Assembly (NCBI RefSeq): GCF_030643905.1
Contig: NZ_CP121446.1
Location: 1,550,001 to 1,614,000, forward strand
Direction: 5' to 3'
Origin: Flavobacterium sp. IMCC34852
GTDB lineage: Bacteria > Bacteroidota > Bacteroidia > Flavobacteriales > Flavobacteriaceae
DNA length: 64,000 bases
In this document: one piece after another, positions 10,438-17,613 of the stretch
How the letters are laid out: every line of letters starts with the position of its first letter
Position numbering within the stretch: the stretch's first letter is position 1
The notes under the pieces: generated by a model
The model's database searches: none
The model's input: only the letters and a program-made list of their open reading frames with translations
What the model was told of the DNA's origin: nothing
Translations under genes and position numbers: made by a program

Positions 10438-10791
10438 TTAGATTTTTAAAGTCGTGCGGAATCGAGAAATCATTTTGATAATTTCATTTAACTCATTAGC
10501 AATAATCTCTAATTCTTCAGTATTGACAAAGCCTAAATCAGAAGCAATTAAAAGTTGTGTTTCAACTACATAAGCTGAACCAATGGCAATTTCTAAAAAT
10601 CTGGAAAAATCTTTATTTGAACTTCTTGAAGAACCTTCAGCGATATTCGATGGAATAGAAACTGATGCACGACGCAATTGATTGGTTAAACCAAACTTTT
10701 CATCACTAGGAAATTTAGAGGTTATAGCATAAATCTGAGAACAAAATAATCTGCTTTTCTTCCAAATCTCCAATTCCTTATATCTATGCAT
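10438..10791 (-). CDS. Four-helix-bundle protein (23S rRNA intervening-sequence protein family)
   Basis: 117 residues. YKELEIWKKSRLFCSQIY and LRRASVSIPSNIAEGSSR are the signature of the S23/TIGR02436 four-helix-bundle family, first known as ORFs inside 23S rRNA intervening sequences and related in fold to the Avd protein of diversity-generating retroelements. The role is unknown; nucleic-acid binding is a family-based guess. It is flanked on both sides by word repeats made from the same words (10402-10432 and 10799-10866), and it separates panB from the pseudouridine synthase, as an insertion would. Confidence 0.9.
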   Translation of the reverse strand: MHRYKELEIWKKSRLFCSQIYAITSKFPSDEKFGLTNQLRRASVSIPSNIAEGSSRSSNKDFSRFLEIAIGSAYVVETQLLIASDLGFVNTEELEIIANELNEIIKMISRFRTTLKI

Positions 10792-10798
10792 ATCTGAT

Positions 10799-10866
10799 TA
10801 TCTAAGAAGTCTAACAATCTAACTTATCTAAGAAGTCTAACAATCTAACTTGTCTAAGAAGTCTAA
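10799..10866. repeat. Tandem word repeat, period 26, about 2.6 copies
   Basis: The unit is built of the words 'tctaagaagtctaa' and 'caatctaact', repeated twice in full and once in part, filling the gap between panB and the four-helix-bundle gene. Copies are nearly identical. There are no spacers of varied sequence, so it is not a CRISPR array. Confidence 0.9.
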
Positions 10867-11685
10867 TTAATATTGCTCGTTCTTATTCGGGAAATCTTGT
10901 GATTTTATATCTTCAACATATTGTCCGATAGCTTTTGTCATACCTTCATACAAATTCATATAGCGTCTTAGGAATCGCGGACTGAATTCATTATTCATAC
11001 CAAGCATATCGTGAATCACCAAAACCTGTCCGTCAACGCCACCACCGGCTCCGATACCGATAACCGGAATCGAAATGGTTTTGGCTACTTTTTCAGCCAA
11101 TGATGCCGGAATTTTTTCTAAAACCAAAGCAAAACAGCCTAGTTTCTCTAACAATTTGGCGTCTTCAATTAATTGTTCGGCTTCGGCTTCTTCTTTGGCA
11201 CGAACGGTGTAAGTTCCGAATTTGTATATCGATTGTGGCGTCAAACCCAAATGGCCCATCACCGGAATTCCGGCATTCAAAATGCGTTTAATACTTTCTT
11301 TGATTTCACTTCCACCTTCTAATTTTACCGCATGACCGCCGCTTTCTTTCATGATTCTGATGGCTGAACGCAAGGCTTCTTTTGGATCAGATTGGTAACT
11401 TCCGAATGGCAAATCAACTACCACCAAAGCTCTTTCAATGGCTCTCACCACAGAAGATGCGTGATAAATCATTTGGTCTAAAGTGATTGGCAAAGTTGTT
11501 TCGTGACCTGCCATTACGTTACTCGCAGAATCACCCACCAAAATTACATCAACACCGGCGGTATCTACAATCTTTGCCATGGTATAATCATAAGCGGTCA
11601 GCATCGATATTTTCTCGCCATTGGCTTTCATGTCAAACAATGACTTGGTTGTAATTCTTTTGTAATCTTTTTTTGCAGTAGACAT
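10867..11685 (-). CDS. panB: 3-methyl-2-oxobutanoate hydroxymethyltransferase
   Basis: 272 residues, the usual PanB length. It transfers a hydroxymethyl group from methylene-tetrahydrofolate to 2-oxoisovalerate to form ketopantoate, the first committed step to pantothenate and CoA, in the cytoplasm. Family motifs are in order: [15 protein letters not shown] (Mg-binding Asp), [37 protein letters not shown] (active-site Glu) and [17 protein letters not shown] start. No other pantothenate gene is near. The word-repeat region follows it directly. Confidence 0.97.
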   Translation of the reverse strand: MSTAKKDYKRITTKSLFDMKANGEKISMLTAYDYTMAKIVDTAGVDVILVGDSASNVMAGHETTLPITLDQMIYHASSVVRAIERALVVVDLPFGSYQSDPKEALRSAIRIMKESGGHAVKLEGGSEIKESIKRILNAGIPVMGHLGLTPQSIYKFGTYTVRAKEEAEAEQLIEDAKLLEKLGCFALVLEKIPASLAEKVAKTISIPVIGIGAGGGVDGQVLVIHDMLGMNNEFSPRFLRRYMNLYEGMTKAIGQYVEDIKSQDFPNKNEQY

Positions 11686-11805
11686 AATGGTTTATTTTGA
11701 AGTTGTAAAAGTATTAAATCTATTTTTGATGTAACAAAATTAAGACGGTTAATGTGATTTTATACTACTTTTGTCAAAACTGATTTGGTTTGATATTAAG
11801 ATGAG

Positions 11806-11912
11806 AATGTCCAGTTGACATTCGGTTTTTGCCTATTTATTTTTGCTGAAACAAAAAATACCTGACAGCCACCGGCTGTCCTCCTTTTAATTTCAAATAA
11901 TCAGGGCTAAAA
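11806..11912 (+). repeat. Two hairpins in the panB / NtrC-like intergenic region
   Basis: Within a 285-base divergent gap there are two inverted repeats: GAATGTC...GACATTC (about 11814-11823 and following), trailed by TTTTT, and GACAGCC-acc-GGCTGTC (about 11864-11880). The region ends in 'tcagggctaaa', which resembles the end of the dispersed element at 30293 and elsewhere, so it may be a decayed copy. Confidence 0.4.
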
Positions 11913-11970
11913 AGGTCAATCATAAATCGTCCAAATAAACGAATAACCAAATAACCGAATCAACTTAAAA

Positions 11971-13134
11971 ATGCCTAAAATACTAATCATCGAAGACGAA
12001 GCCACCATCCGAAGAGTATTGATCAAAATACTTACCGAAGAAAGCGATACTTATACCGTTGAAGAAGCCGAAGACGGAAAAACAGGTTTTGAAAAAATTA
12101 AAAGCGAAGACTACGACTTAGTGTTGTGTGACATCAAAATGCCCAAAATGAGCGGCGAAGAGCTACTTGAAGCTGTCAAAAAAATCAAACCTGAAATCCC
12201 GATGGTGATGATTTCCGGTCACGGAGATTTAGAAACTGCAGTTAACACCATGCGTTTAGGTGCTTTCGATTACATCTCAAAACCACCCGATTTAAATCGA
12301 TTATTAAATACCGTTCGAAACGCTCTGGACAAAAAGCAATTGGTCGTAGAAAATAAAATTCTAAAGAAAAAGGTTTCCAAAAACTACGAAATTATTGGTG
12401 AGAGCGAACCCATCAATCACATCAAACAAATGATTGATAAAGTTGCCCAAACCGATGCCAGGGTTTTAATTACCGGACCTAACGGCACCGGAAAAGAATT
12501 GGTTGCCCATCAATTACACGAAAAAAGCGAAAGAGCCAATGCGCCAATGATTGAAGTCAACTGCGCCGCTATTCCATCTGAATTAATTGAAAGCGAATTG
12601 TTCGGTCACGTAAAAGGTGCCTTTACATCCGCGGTGAAAGATAGGGCCGGAAAATTCGAAGCTGCCGATGGCGGAACGATTTTCTTAGATGAAATCGGCG
12701 ATATGAGTTTGTCAGCTCAAGCTAAAGTATTGCGTGCGTTGCAAGAGAGTTTGATTCAAAGAGTCGGCGCCGATAAAGATATTAAAATCAATGTGCGTGT
12801 CGTAGCGGCAACCAACAAAGATTTGAAAAAAGAAATCGCCGAAGGTCGTTTCCGAGAAGATTTGTATCATCGTTTGGCGGTCATTTTAATCAAAGTACCT
12901 TCACTAAACGAGAGACGCGATGATATCCCGTTATTGATAGAACATTTTGCTGTAAAAATTGCTGAAGAGCAAGGGAATGCACCAAAATCTTTTTCCAAAG
13001 ACGCGGTCAAATTATTGCAAGAATACGATTGGACCGGTAATATCCGAGAACTAAGAAACGTGGTGGAAAGATTAATTATCCTAGGTGGAAGCGAGATTTC
13101 AGAAATGGATGTTAAATTGTTTGCCTCTAAATAG
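11971..13134 (+). CDS. NtrC-like response regulator: receiver plus sigma-54 AAA+ domain, no HTH
   Basis: 387 residues. A receiver domain (3-120) has its phospho-acceptor at Asp54 (LCDIKMPKMSG). The AAA+ domain (about 143-370) has Walker A TGPNGTGKE (169-176), the sigma-54 contact loop as GAFTSA (216-221, against the usual GAFTGA) and Walker B GTIFLDE (235-241), and ends with WTGNIRELRNVVERL. The protein stops there: the Fis-type DNA-binding domain that normally adds 60-80 residues is missing. It could act from solution on sigma-54 holoenzyme or with a partner. The sequence is followed by a repeat and the DEAD-box-like gene. Confidence 0.92.
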   Translation: MPKILIIEDEATIRRVLIKILTEESDTYTVEEAEDGKTGFEKIKSEDYDLVLCDIKMPKMSGEELLEAVKKIKPEIPMVMISGHGDLETAVNTMRLGAFDYISKPPDLNRLLNTVRNALDKKQLVVENKILKKKVSKNYEIIGESEPINHIKQMIDKVAQTDARVLITGPNGTGKELVAHQLHEKSERANAPMIEVNCAAIPSELIESELFGHVKGAFTSAVKDRAGKFEAADGGTIFLDEIGDMSLSAQAKVLRALQESLIQRVGADKDIKINVRVVAATNKDLKKEIAEGRFREDLYHRLAVILIKVPSLNERRDDIPLLIEHFAVKIAEEQGNAPKSFSKDAVKLLQEYDWTGNIRELRNVVERLIILGGSEISEMDVKLFASK

Positions 13135-13167
13135 CAGTTAGCTGTCGGCGATTAGCGAGTTTCTTTT

Positions 13168-13202
13168 GCTAAAAGCTAAAAGCTAAAAGCTAAAAGCTAA
13201 AA
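13168..13202 (+). repeat. Period-7 word repeat (gctaaaa) ending at a start codon
   Basis: Five tandem copies of gctaaaa run up to the ATG of the DEAD-box-like gene at 13206, replacing any ordinary leader or Shine-Dalgarno site. The same word occurs at 15781-15873 and 38811-38870. Confidence 0.9.
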
Positions 13203-13205
13203 AAA

Positions 13206-13820
13206 ATGAACCTAAAAAAAATAAACCCAAACCTCCAAAAAGCACTCATCGAACACGGTTTAACCGAAGCCAATGAGATGCAACAGGAAACTTTTTCTAC
13301 CATTAAAAGCGGTGCCGATGCGGTAATTCAATCACCCCAAGGAACAGGGAAATCGACGACTATAGTGTTGAATGTTATCCAACGATTGGAAAAATCGGTT
13401 GGTGAAAGTACTCGCGCTTTGATTTTGGTGGAAAACAAAGAACGCGTTTTAGAAATGGAAGAAATGTTTCTGAAACTCGGAACCTATCACGACTTGAGTA
13501 TCTTTGGGGTACACGACAAAGGCGATATCGATTATGATAAAAATATAGTATCTATGGGATTGGATATATTAATCGGAACACCCAACAAAATCAATGCGAT
13601 GTTTGCTTCTGCAGGTTTTAACAGTAACACCATCAAGATGTTTGTAGTAGACGATGCCGATATTTTATTCAGAAATCGAATGGATGCGGTAGTACTTCGC
13701 TTGTCGCAAAGTATCGAGAAAACCCAACGCTTATTTTTTTGTTCCCAAATTACCGAAAGGGTAGAAGTATTGGCAGATAAAGTCATGATAGAACCTACTT
13801 TCTTTGAGATAGAAGAATAA
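13206..13820 (+). CDS. Single-domain DEAD-box-like protein
   Basis: 204 residues, only the first RecA-like lobe of a DEAD-box helicase. The motif I P-loop is intact (SPQGTGKST, 43-51), and the Q-motif-like EANEMQQETF precedes it. Motif Ia is LVENKERV rather than PTRELA, Ib is GTPNKI, motif II is VDDAD (148-152) rather than DEAD, and motif III is SQI rather than SAT. The helicase C lobe (motifs IV-VI) is missing and a stop follows naturally, with no continuation in another frame. Unwinding is therefore unlikely; nucleotide-dependent RNA binding or a regulatory role is possible. DUF2007 follows 39 bases later. Confidence 0.85.
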   Translation: MNLKKINPNLQKALIEHGLTEANEMQQETFSTIKSGADAVIQSPQGTGKSTTIVLNVIQRLEKSVGESTRALILVENKERVLEMEEMFLKLGTYHDLSIFGVHDKGDIDYDKNIVSMGLDILIGTPNKINAMFASAGFNSNTIKMFVVDDADILFRNRMDAVVLRLSQSIEKTQRLFFCSQITERVEVLADKVMIEPTFFEIEE

Positions 13821-13824
13821 TTGT

Positions 13825-13853
13825 CATAATTCATAATTCGTAATTCGTAATTC
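13825..13853 (+). repeat. Word repeat (cataattc/gtaattc) before DUF2007
   Basis: cataattcataattcgta and following copies fill the gap between the DEAD-box-like stop and the DUF2007 ATG at 13860. The reverse form occurs at 37959-37989. Confidence 0.8.
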
Positions 13854-13859
13854 AAAAAA

Positions 13860-14075
13860 ATGGGATTAATCAAAATATTTTCAGGCGATGTAATTCTCGC
13901 TGTCACTTTAAAAGAAAAACTCGAAGAAGCCAATATCAATGTGGTAATTCGGGATAACAATCAGGCGAATGTATTGCCCAGTATTCAAACCGTAAAACCG
14001 GTGGAATTGTTTATTCAGGAAGTTGATTTCGGCAAAGCCAATCCGGTAATTGAGGATTTTCGATTAAGCATTTAA
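13860..14075 (+). CDS. DUF2007 family putative signal-transducing protein
   Basis: 71 residues, with the ferredoxin-like DUF2007 layout: an opening beta strand (IKIFSGDVILA), a helix (VTLKEKLEEANI), a strand (VVIRDNN) and the closing ELFIQEVDFGKANPVIEDF. The family is annotated as putative signal-transducing or PII-like, without proven function. It ends one base before the TTG start of the next small gene, so they are probably translated together. Confidence 0.85.
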   Translation: MGLIKIFSGDVILAVTLKEKLEEANINVVIRDNNQANVLPSIQTVKPVELFIQEVDFGKANPVIEDFRLSI

Positions 14076-14076
14076 A

Positions 14077-14376
14077 TTGAGAAAAGCGGTTGAAATAGCA
14101 CTTTTTTTCTTAGTCGTTTTTGTTTTCGACCGATTCTTGTTTTTACCCGGTAGAATGGCCGGCACTTGGGAATATAAAACCGGAACTAATATAGGAGACA
14201 CCATCACTTTCGAAAATATTGATATCGTAAATAATTTTGAAGTGAAAATCAGTGCCAACAAAAAATTAGATTCTTTTTATTTGTTGGGTTGCTATTTCGG
14301 AACCTTGTATTTGTTGGATAAAGATACGCTGGAATATACGGTTTATGAAGCATATGAACCGCTTGATTTTCAATAA
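14077..14376 (+). CDS. Small membrane-anchored hypothetical protein
   Basis: 99 residues from a TTG start that lies one base after the DUF2007 stop. One hydrophobic segment (about 6-23, IALFFLVVFVFDRFLFL) is followed by a small globular part with GTWEYKTGTNIGDTITF. An ATG at 14154 would give a shorter form without the membrane segment. The TTG is preferred because the tight coupling and the hydrophobic stretch make sense together. No family is recognised. It converges on the MFS gene with a gap of 6 bases. Confidence 0.65.
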   Translation: MRKAVEIALFFLVVFVFDRFLFLPGRMAGTWEYKTGTNIGDTITFENIDIVNNFEVKISANKKLDSFYLLGCYFGTLYLLDKDTLEYTVYEAYEPLDFQ

Positions 14377-14382
14377 TCTTGA

Positions 14383-15606
14383 TTATTTAAATATTTTCAA
14401 TCGGCTTACCAGTATTGAAATAAATACGCCAAAAACACCAATCACCGCAAAGGAATATTCTAAACTGGTTAGTTCGGCTATAAAACCAATCAGCGGCGGC
14501 CCGATTAAAAATCCGAGGAAACTGATACTCGTTACTATCGTCAAGGCGATACCCGTTGGGACATTTTCATTATTTCCGGCCACGTTAAAGATAATCGGTA
14601 CGACATTGGAAACCCCAAAACCAACCAACATAAAAGCAATCATACACGGAATCAAATAAGGCAATAAAACCGCCATGTATAATCCGGTCGAAATGATTAA
14701 GCCGCTGATGATGAGGACTTTTTTGCCCCCATATTTAGCTACCAAAATATCACTCAAAAATCTTCCCGAAGCCATACTGATCATAAAAGTGGTGTAACCC
14801 AAAACCACTAATGCGCCCGGCGCTTTGACAATTTCTTTGAAATATACACCACTCCAATCAAACATAATGCCTTCGCTCGCCATACCGCAAAAACAAATTA
14901 CGCCCAACCACAGCAATGTTTTGTCGGGATTTTTCCAAAAGGAATAACTCGATTTTTCTTCTTCCGGCTTGGATTTGGCAATAATGAGGTATTTGTAATT
15001 GGTCAATAAAATTATCACAACCAACCCAAAGGCTACGGTGAAATGTTGGAATGGAGTCCATTCAAAAGTCAGCATAAGTAGCCCAACCAGTGCCCCAAAA
15101 AAACCGGCCAAACTCCAAGAACCGTGAAACGAGCCAATAATCGGCTTGTCAAACAACTGTTGGGTATAAACCCCTTGTGCATTCACCGCTATATTGCAGA
15201 AGTTACAAAAGAAACCAAACAAAAGCAATCCGATTGCTAAGTGCCAAGTTTGGCTAGCCAATCCTATAAAAATCAAACAAAAGGCATAAAGGAATAGTCC
15301 TAAAATGGAGATGTTTCGACTACCATATTTTGTTACAATTTTACCTGTAAACGGCATCGCTATCAATTGTCCAATCGGTAAAGCAAAAAGCATCGTTCCT
15401 AATTCGGCTTCACTTAATTGTAATATCGATTTGATATCCGGGATTCGGCTGGCCCAAGTTGAAAAACAGAATCCCATCCCAAAGAAAAACAGAGAAGTAG
15501 CTAATCTAACCCTTTTGAGATAAGATTTTTTGGTTTTTCTAAAACCTTTGTTAATCTTGGCTTTGGGTAAAATTTTGGCTAAAAAACTATAATCTATTAA
15601 AGGCAT
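14383..15606 (-). CDS. MFS transporter (FucP/YbjJ-like)
   Basis: 407 residues from the ATG at 15606. Twelve hydrophobic segments are seen, with a basic loop after the second (GKIVTKYGSR). The opening FFFGMGFCFSTWASRIPDIK and AINAQGVYTQQ-like region (NIAVNAQGVYTQ) resemble YbjJ/FucP-type carriers; the substrate cannot be told. A GTG 36 bases further up would lengthen the frame by 12 residues, but a TAnnTTTG promoter box at 15632-15639 lies between the two, which puts the GTG outside the transcript. Confidence 0.9.
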   Translation of the reverse strand: MPLIDYSFLAKILPKAKINKGFRKTKKSYLKRVRLATSLFFFGMGFCFSTWASRIPDIKSILQLSEAELGTMLFALPIGQLIAMPFTGKIVTKYGSRNISILGLFLYAFCLIFIGLASQTWHLAIGLLLFGFFCNFCNIAVNAQGVYTQQLFDKPIIGSFHGSWSLAGFFGALVGLLMLTFEWTPFQHFTVAFGLVVIILLTNYKYLIIAKSKPEEEKSSYSFWKNPDKTLLWLGVICFCGMASEGIMFDWSGVYFKEIVKAPGALVVLGYTTFMISMASGRFLSDILVAKYGGKKVLIISGLIISTGLYMAVLLPYLIPCMIAFMLVGFGVSNVVPIIFNVAGNNENVPTGIALTIVTSISFLGFLIGPPLIGFIAELTSLEYSFAVIGVFGVFISILVSRLKIFK

Positions 15607-15631
15607 AGCTGAACTTTGTGTTTGTAGAATG

Positions 15632-15639
15632 CAAAAATA
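15632..15639 (-). promoter_or_regulatory. Promoter -7 box of the MFS gene
   Basis: TATTTTTG on the minus strand, 26 bases before the ATG at 15606. It decides the start: the upstream GTG at 15642 would lie before the expected transcription start. Confidence 0.55.
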
Positions 15640-15758
15640 CACATTAAGTTTTGTCAGCCTTCGTTCTTGATGAATTACAACGTTATTGTTATTAATTTTT
15701 AATGTTAATCAGCTATTTTTTAATCTCAAATTTCAAATCTTCGATTCCATATTTACAC

Positions 15759-15766
15759 TATCTTTG
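15759..15766 (+). promoter_or_regulatory. Promoter -7 box of the ABC-F gene
   Basis: TATCTTTG, exact TAnnTTTG match, followed by a leader of about 110 bases that is mostly word repeat (15781-15873). Confidence 0.55.
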
Positions 15767-15780
15767 CACCTTCAAAAAAA

Positions 15781-15873
15781 TAGCTTTCAGCTATTAGCAT
15801 CAGCTACTAACAAAAAGCTAAAAATAGAATATGGATTTAAAGCTAACTGCTAAAAGCTAACTGCCGGAGGCTA
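15781..15873 (+). repeat. Degenerate agcta-type word repeat in the ABC-F leader
   Basis: Words agctttcagctattagc, agctactaac, agctaactgctaaaagcta recur in both orientations and end about 12 bases before the start codon. It belongs to the same word family as 13168-13202 and 38811-38870. Confidence 0.75.
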
Positions 15874-15884
15874 AATAGAAATAA

Positions 15885-17519
15885 ATGATTACAATTAACG
15901 ACATAGCCGTTGAATTTGGCGGTACTACTTTATTCAGCGAAGTAACTTTTGCCATTAATGAAACCGATAAAATTGCCTTAATGGGTAAAAACGGTGCCGG
16001 AAAATCGACACTTTTAAAAATTGTAGCCGGTGAAAACAAACCCTCTCGAGGAAACATTTCGGCTCCGAAAGAAGCGGTGATTGCCTATTTGCCGCAACAT
16101 TTGTTGGCTGCCGACAATTGTACCGTGATGGAAGAAGCTTCGAAAGCCTTTGCTGAGGTTTTCAAAATGAAAGCCGAAATCGACGAAATCAATGAGCAGT
16201 TGACTATTCGCACTGATTATGAAAGCGATGAGTACATGAAATTAATTGAGCGCGTTTCTGAATTAAGCGAGAAATATTATTCAATTGAAGAAGTCAATTA
16301 CGAAGCCGAGGTAGAAAAAGTATTGAAAGGATTAGGATTCGAAAGAGAAGACTTTAATCGCCCAACATCTGAGTTTTCAGGAGGTTGGAGAATGCGTATC
16401 GAATTGGCCAAAATATTATTAAAACAACCCGATTTAATTCTATTAGATGAGCCGACAAACCACCTGGATATGGATAGTATTCAGTGGTTGGAGGATTTCT
16501 TAATCAATCAGGCCAAAGCGGTGATGGTGATTTCCCACGATAGAGCTTTCGTAGATAATATTACCAATCGAACTATTGAAGTTACGATGGGTAGAATTTA
16601 CGATTACAAAGCCAAATACTCACATTATTTAGAACTGCGCAAAGACCGACGCATTCACCAGCAAAAAGCCTATGACGAGCAACAAAAATTTATTGCCGAG
16701 AACCAAGCTTTTATTGAACGTTTCAGAGGTACTTTTTCGAAGACCGAACAAGTGCAATCGCGGGTTCGTATGTTGGAAAAATTGGTTCCGGTAGAAATTG
16801 ATGAAATCGATACTTCGGCTTTGAAGTTGAAGTTTCCGCCTTCAGTTCGCTCCGGACAATATCCGGTAATTGTGCGCGATTTGGAGAAATCTTACGGTGA
16901 TCATCTGATTTTTAAAGATGCTAACATGGTGATTGAGCGCGGACAGAAAGTAGCTTTCGTGGGGAAAAACGGAGAAGGAAAATCAACTATGATCAAAGCC
17001 ATCATGAAGGAAATTGAAATCAATGGCGGTAGTGTTGAGGTTGGTCACAACGCACAGATTGGTTATTTTGCCCAAAATCAAGCGTCATTATTAGATGAGA
17101 ACGCTACGATTTTTGAAACGATAGACAATATAGCCGTAGGCGATGTACGCACGCAAATCAAAAATATTTTAGGTGCTTTTATGTTCCAAGGTGATGATAT
17201 TCAGAAGAAAGTCAAAGTGCTTTCGGGTGGCGAAAAAACGCGTTTGGCCATGATCAAATTGTTGTTGGAACCGGTAAATTTGTTAATTCTGGATGAGCCT
17301 TCCAATCACTTGGATATGAAAACTAAAGATATCATCAAAGAAGCGTTGAAAGACTTTGACGGAACTTTAATTCTAGTATCTCACGACCGTGATTTCTTAG
17401 ACGGTTTGGCCGAAAAAGTATTCGAATTCGGGAACAAAAGAGTAAAAGAACATTTTGAAGACATCAAAGGGTTCTTGGCACACAAGAAAATGGAGAGTTT
17501 GAAAGAGATAGAGAAGTAG
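15885..17519 (+). CDS. ABC-F family ATPase
   Basis: 544 residues with two ATP-binding cassettes and no membrane segment. Walker A motifs are GKNGAGKST (about 35) and GKNGEGKST (about 363). Signatures are FSGGWRMR and LSGGEKTR, Walker B LILLDEPTNHLDM and LLILDEPSNHLDM, and a charged linker of about 80 residues lies between the cassettes. ABC-F proteins bind the ribosomal E site and act in translation or drug protection. Sequence and length are nearest to the YbiT-type group; a resistance role is not shown. The neighbour downstream is convergent. Confidence 0.93.
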   Translation: MITINDIAVEFGGTTLFSEVTFAINETDKIALMGKNGAGKSTLLKIVAGENKPSRGNISAPKEAVIAYLPQHLLAADNCTVMEEASKAFAEVFKMKAEIDEINEQLTIRTDYESDEYMKLIERVSELSEKYYSIEEVNYEAEVEKVLKGLGFEREDFNRPTSEFSGGWRMRIELAKILLKQPDLILLDEPTNHLDMDSIQWLEDFLINQAKAVMVISHDRAFVDNITNRTIEVTMGRIYDYKAKYSHYLELRKDRRIHQQKAYDEQQKFIAENQAFIERFRGTFSKTEQVQSRVRMLEKLVPVEIDEIDTSALKLKFPPSVRSGQYPVIVRDLEKSYGDHLIFKDANMVIERGQKVAFVGKNGEGKSTMIKAIMKEIEINGGSVEVGHNAQIGYFAQNQASLLDENATIFETIDNIAVGDVRTQIKNILGAFMFQGDDIQKKVKVLSGGEKTRLAMIKLLLEPVNLLILDEPSNHLDMKTKDIIKEALKDFDGTLILVSHDRDFLDGLAEKVFEFGNKRVKEHFEDIKGFLAHKKMESLKEIEK

Positions 17520-17551
17520 AACTCTGTATTCAGTCAATCAATATAAAAACA

Positions 17552-17584
17552 AAACCCGCCAAATTCATAGAACTTGACGGGTTT
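17552..17584 (-). terminator. Terminator of the sigma-plug-VWA operon
   Basis: Arms AAACCCGCCAA and TTGACGGGTTT (one mismatch) around an 11-base loop; the minus strand continues with TGTTTTTAT. It lies about 30 bases past the VWA stop and may also stop the ABC-F transcript from the other side. Confidence 0.75.
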
Positions 17585-17613
17585 GCCAACATTAATCAAA
17601 TCACCCAAAAAAT

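Noticed and set aside
10799-10866. Tandem repeat that might be taken for a small CRISPR array
   Set aside because: The copies abut with no unique spacers, the unit is degenerate and word-like, and no cas gene is in the window.
13206-13820. Half DEAD-box gene as a frameshifted pseudogene
   Set aside because: No helicase C-lobe sequence follows in any frame; the next genes start within 40 bases, and several motifs are changed in a consistent way rather than broken.
15607-15642. GTG start giving a 12-residue longer MFS carrier
   Set aside because: The -7 box at 15632-15639 lies between this GTG and the ATG at 15606, so the GTG would not be transcribed.
15866-15870. GGAGG before the ABC-F gene as a Shine-Dalgarno site
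   Set aside because: It is too far from the ATG (about 15 bases) and is part of the word repeat; other genes in the window do without such a site.
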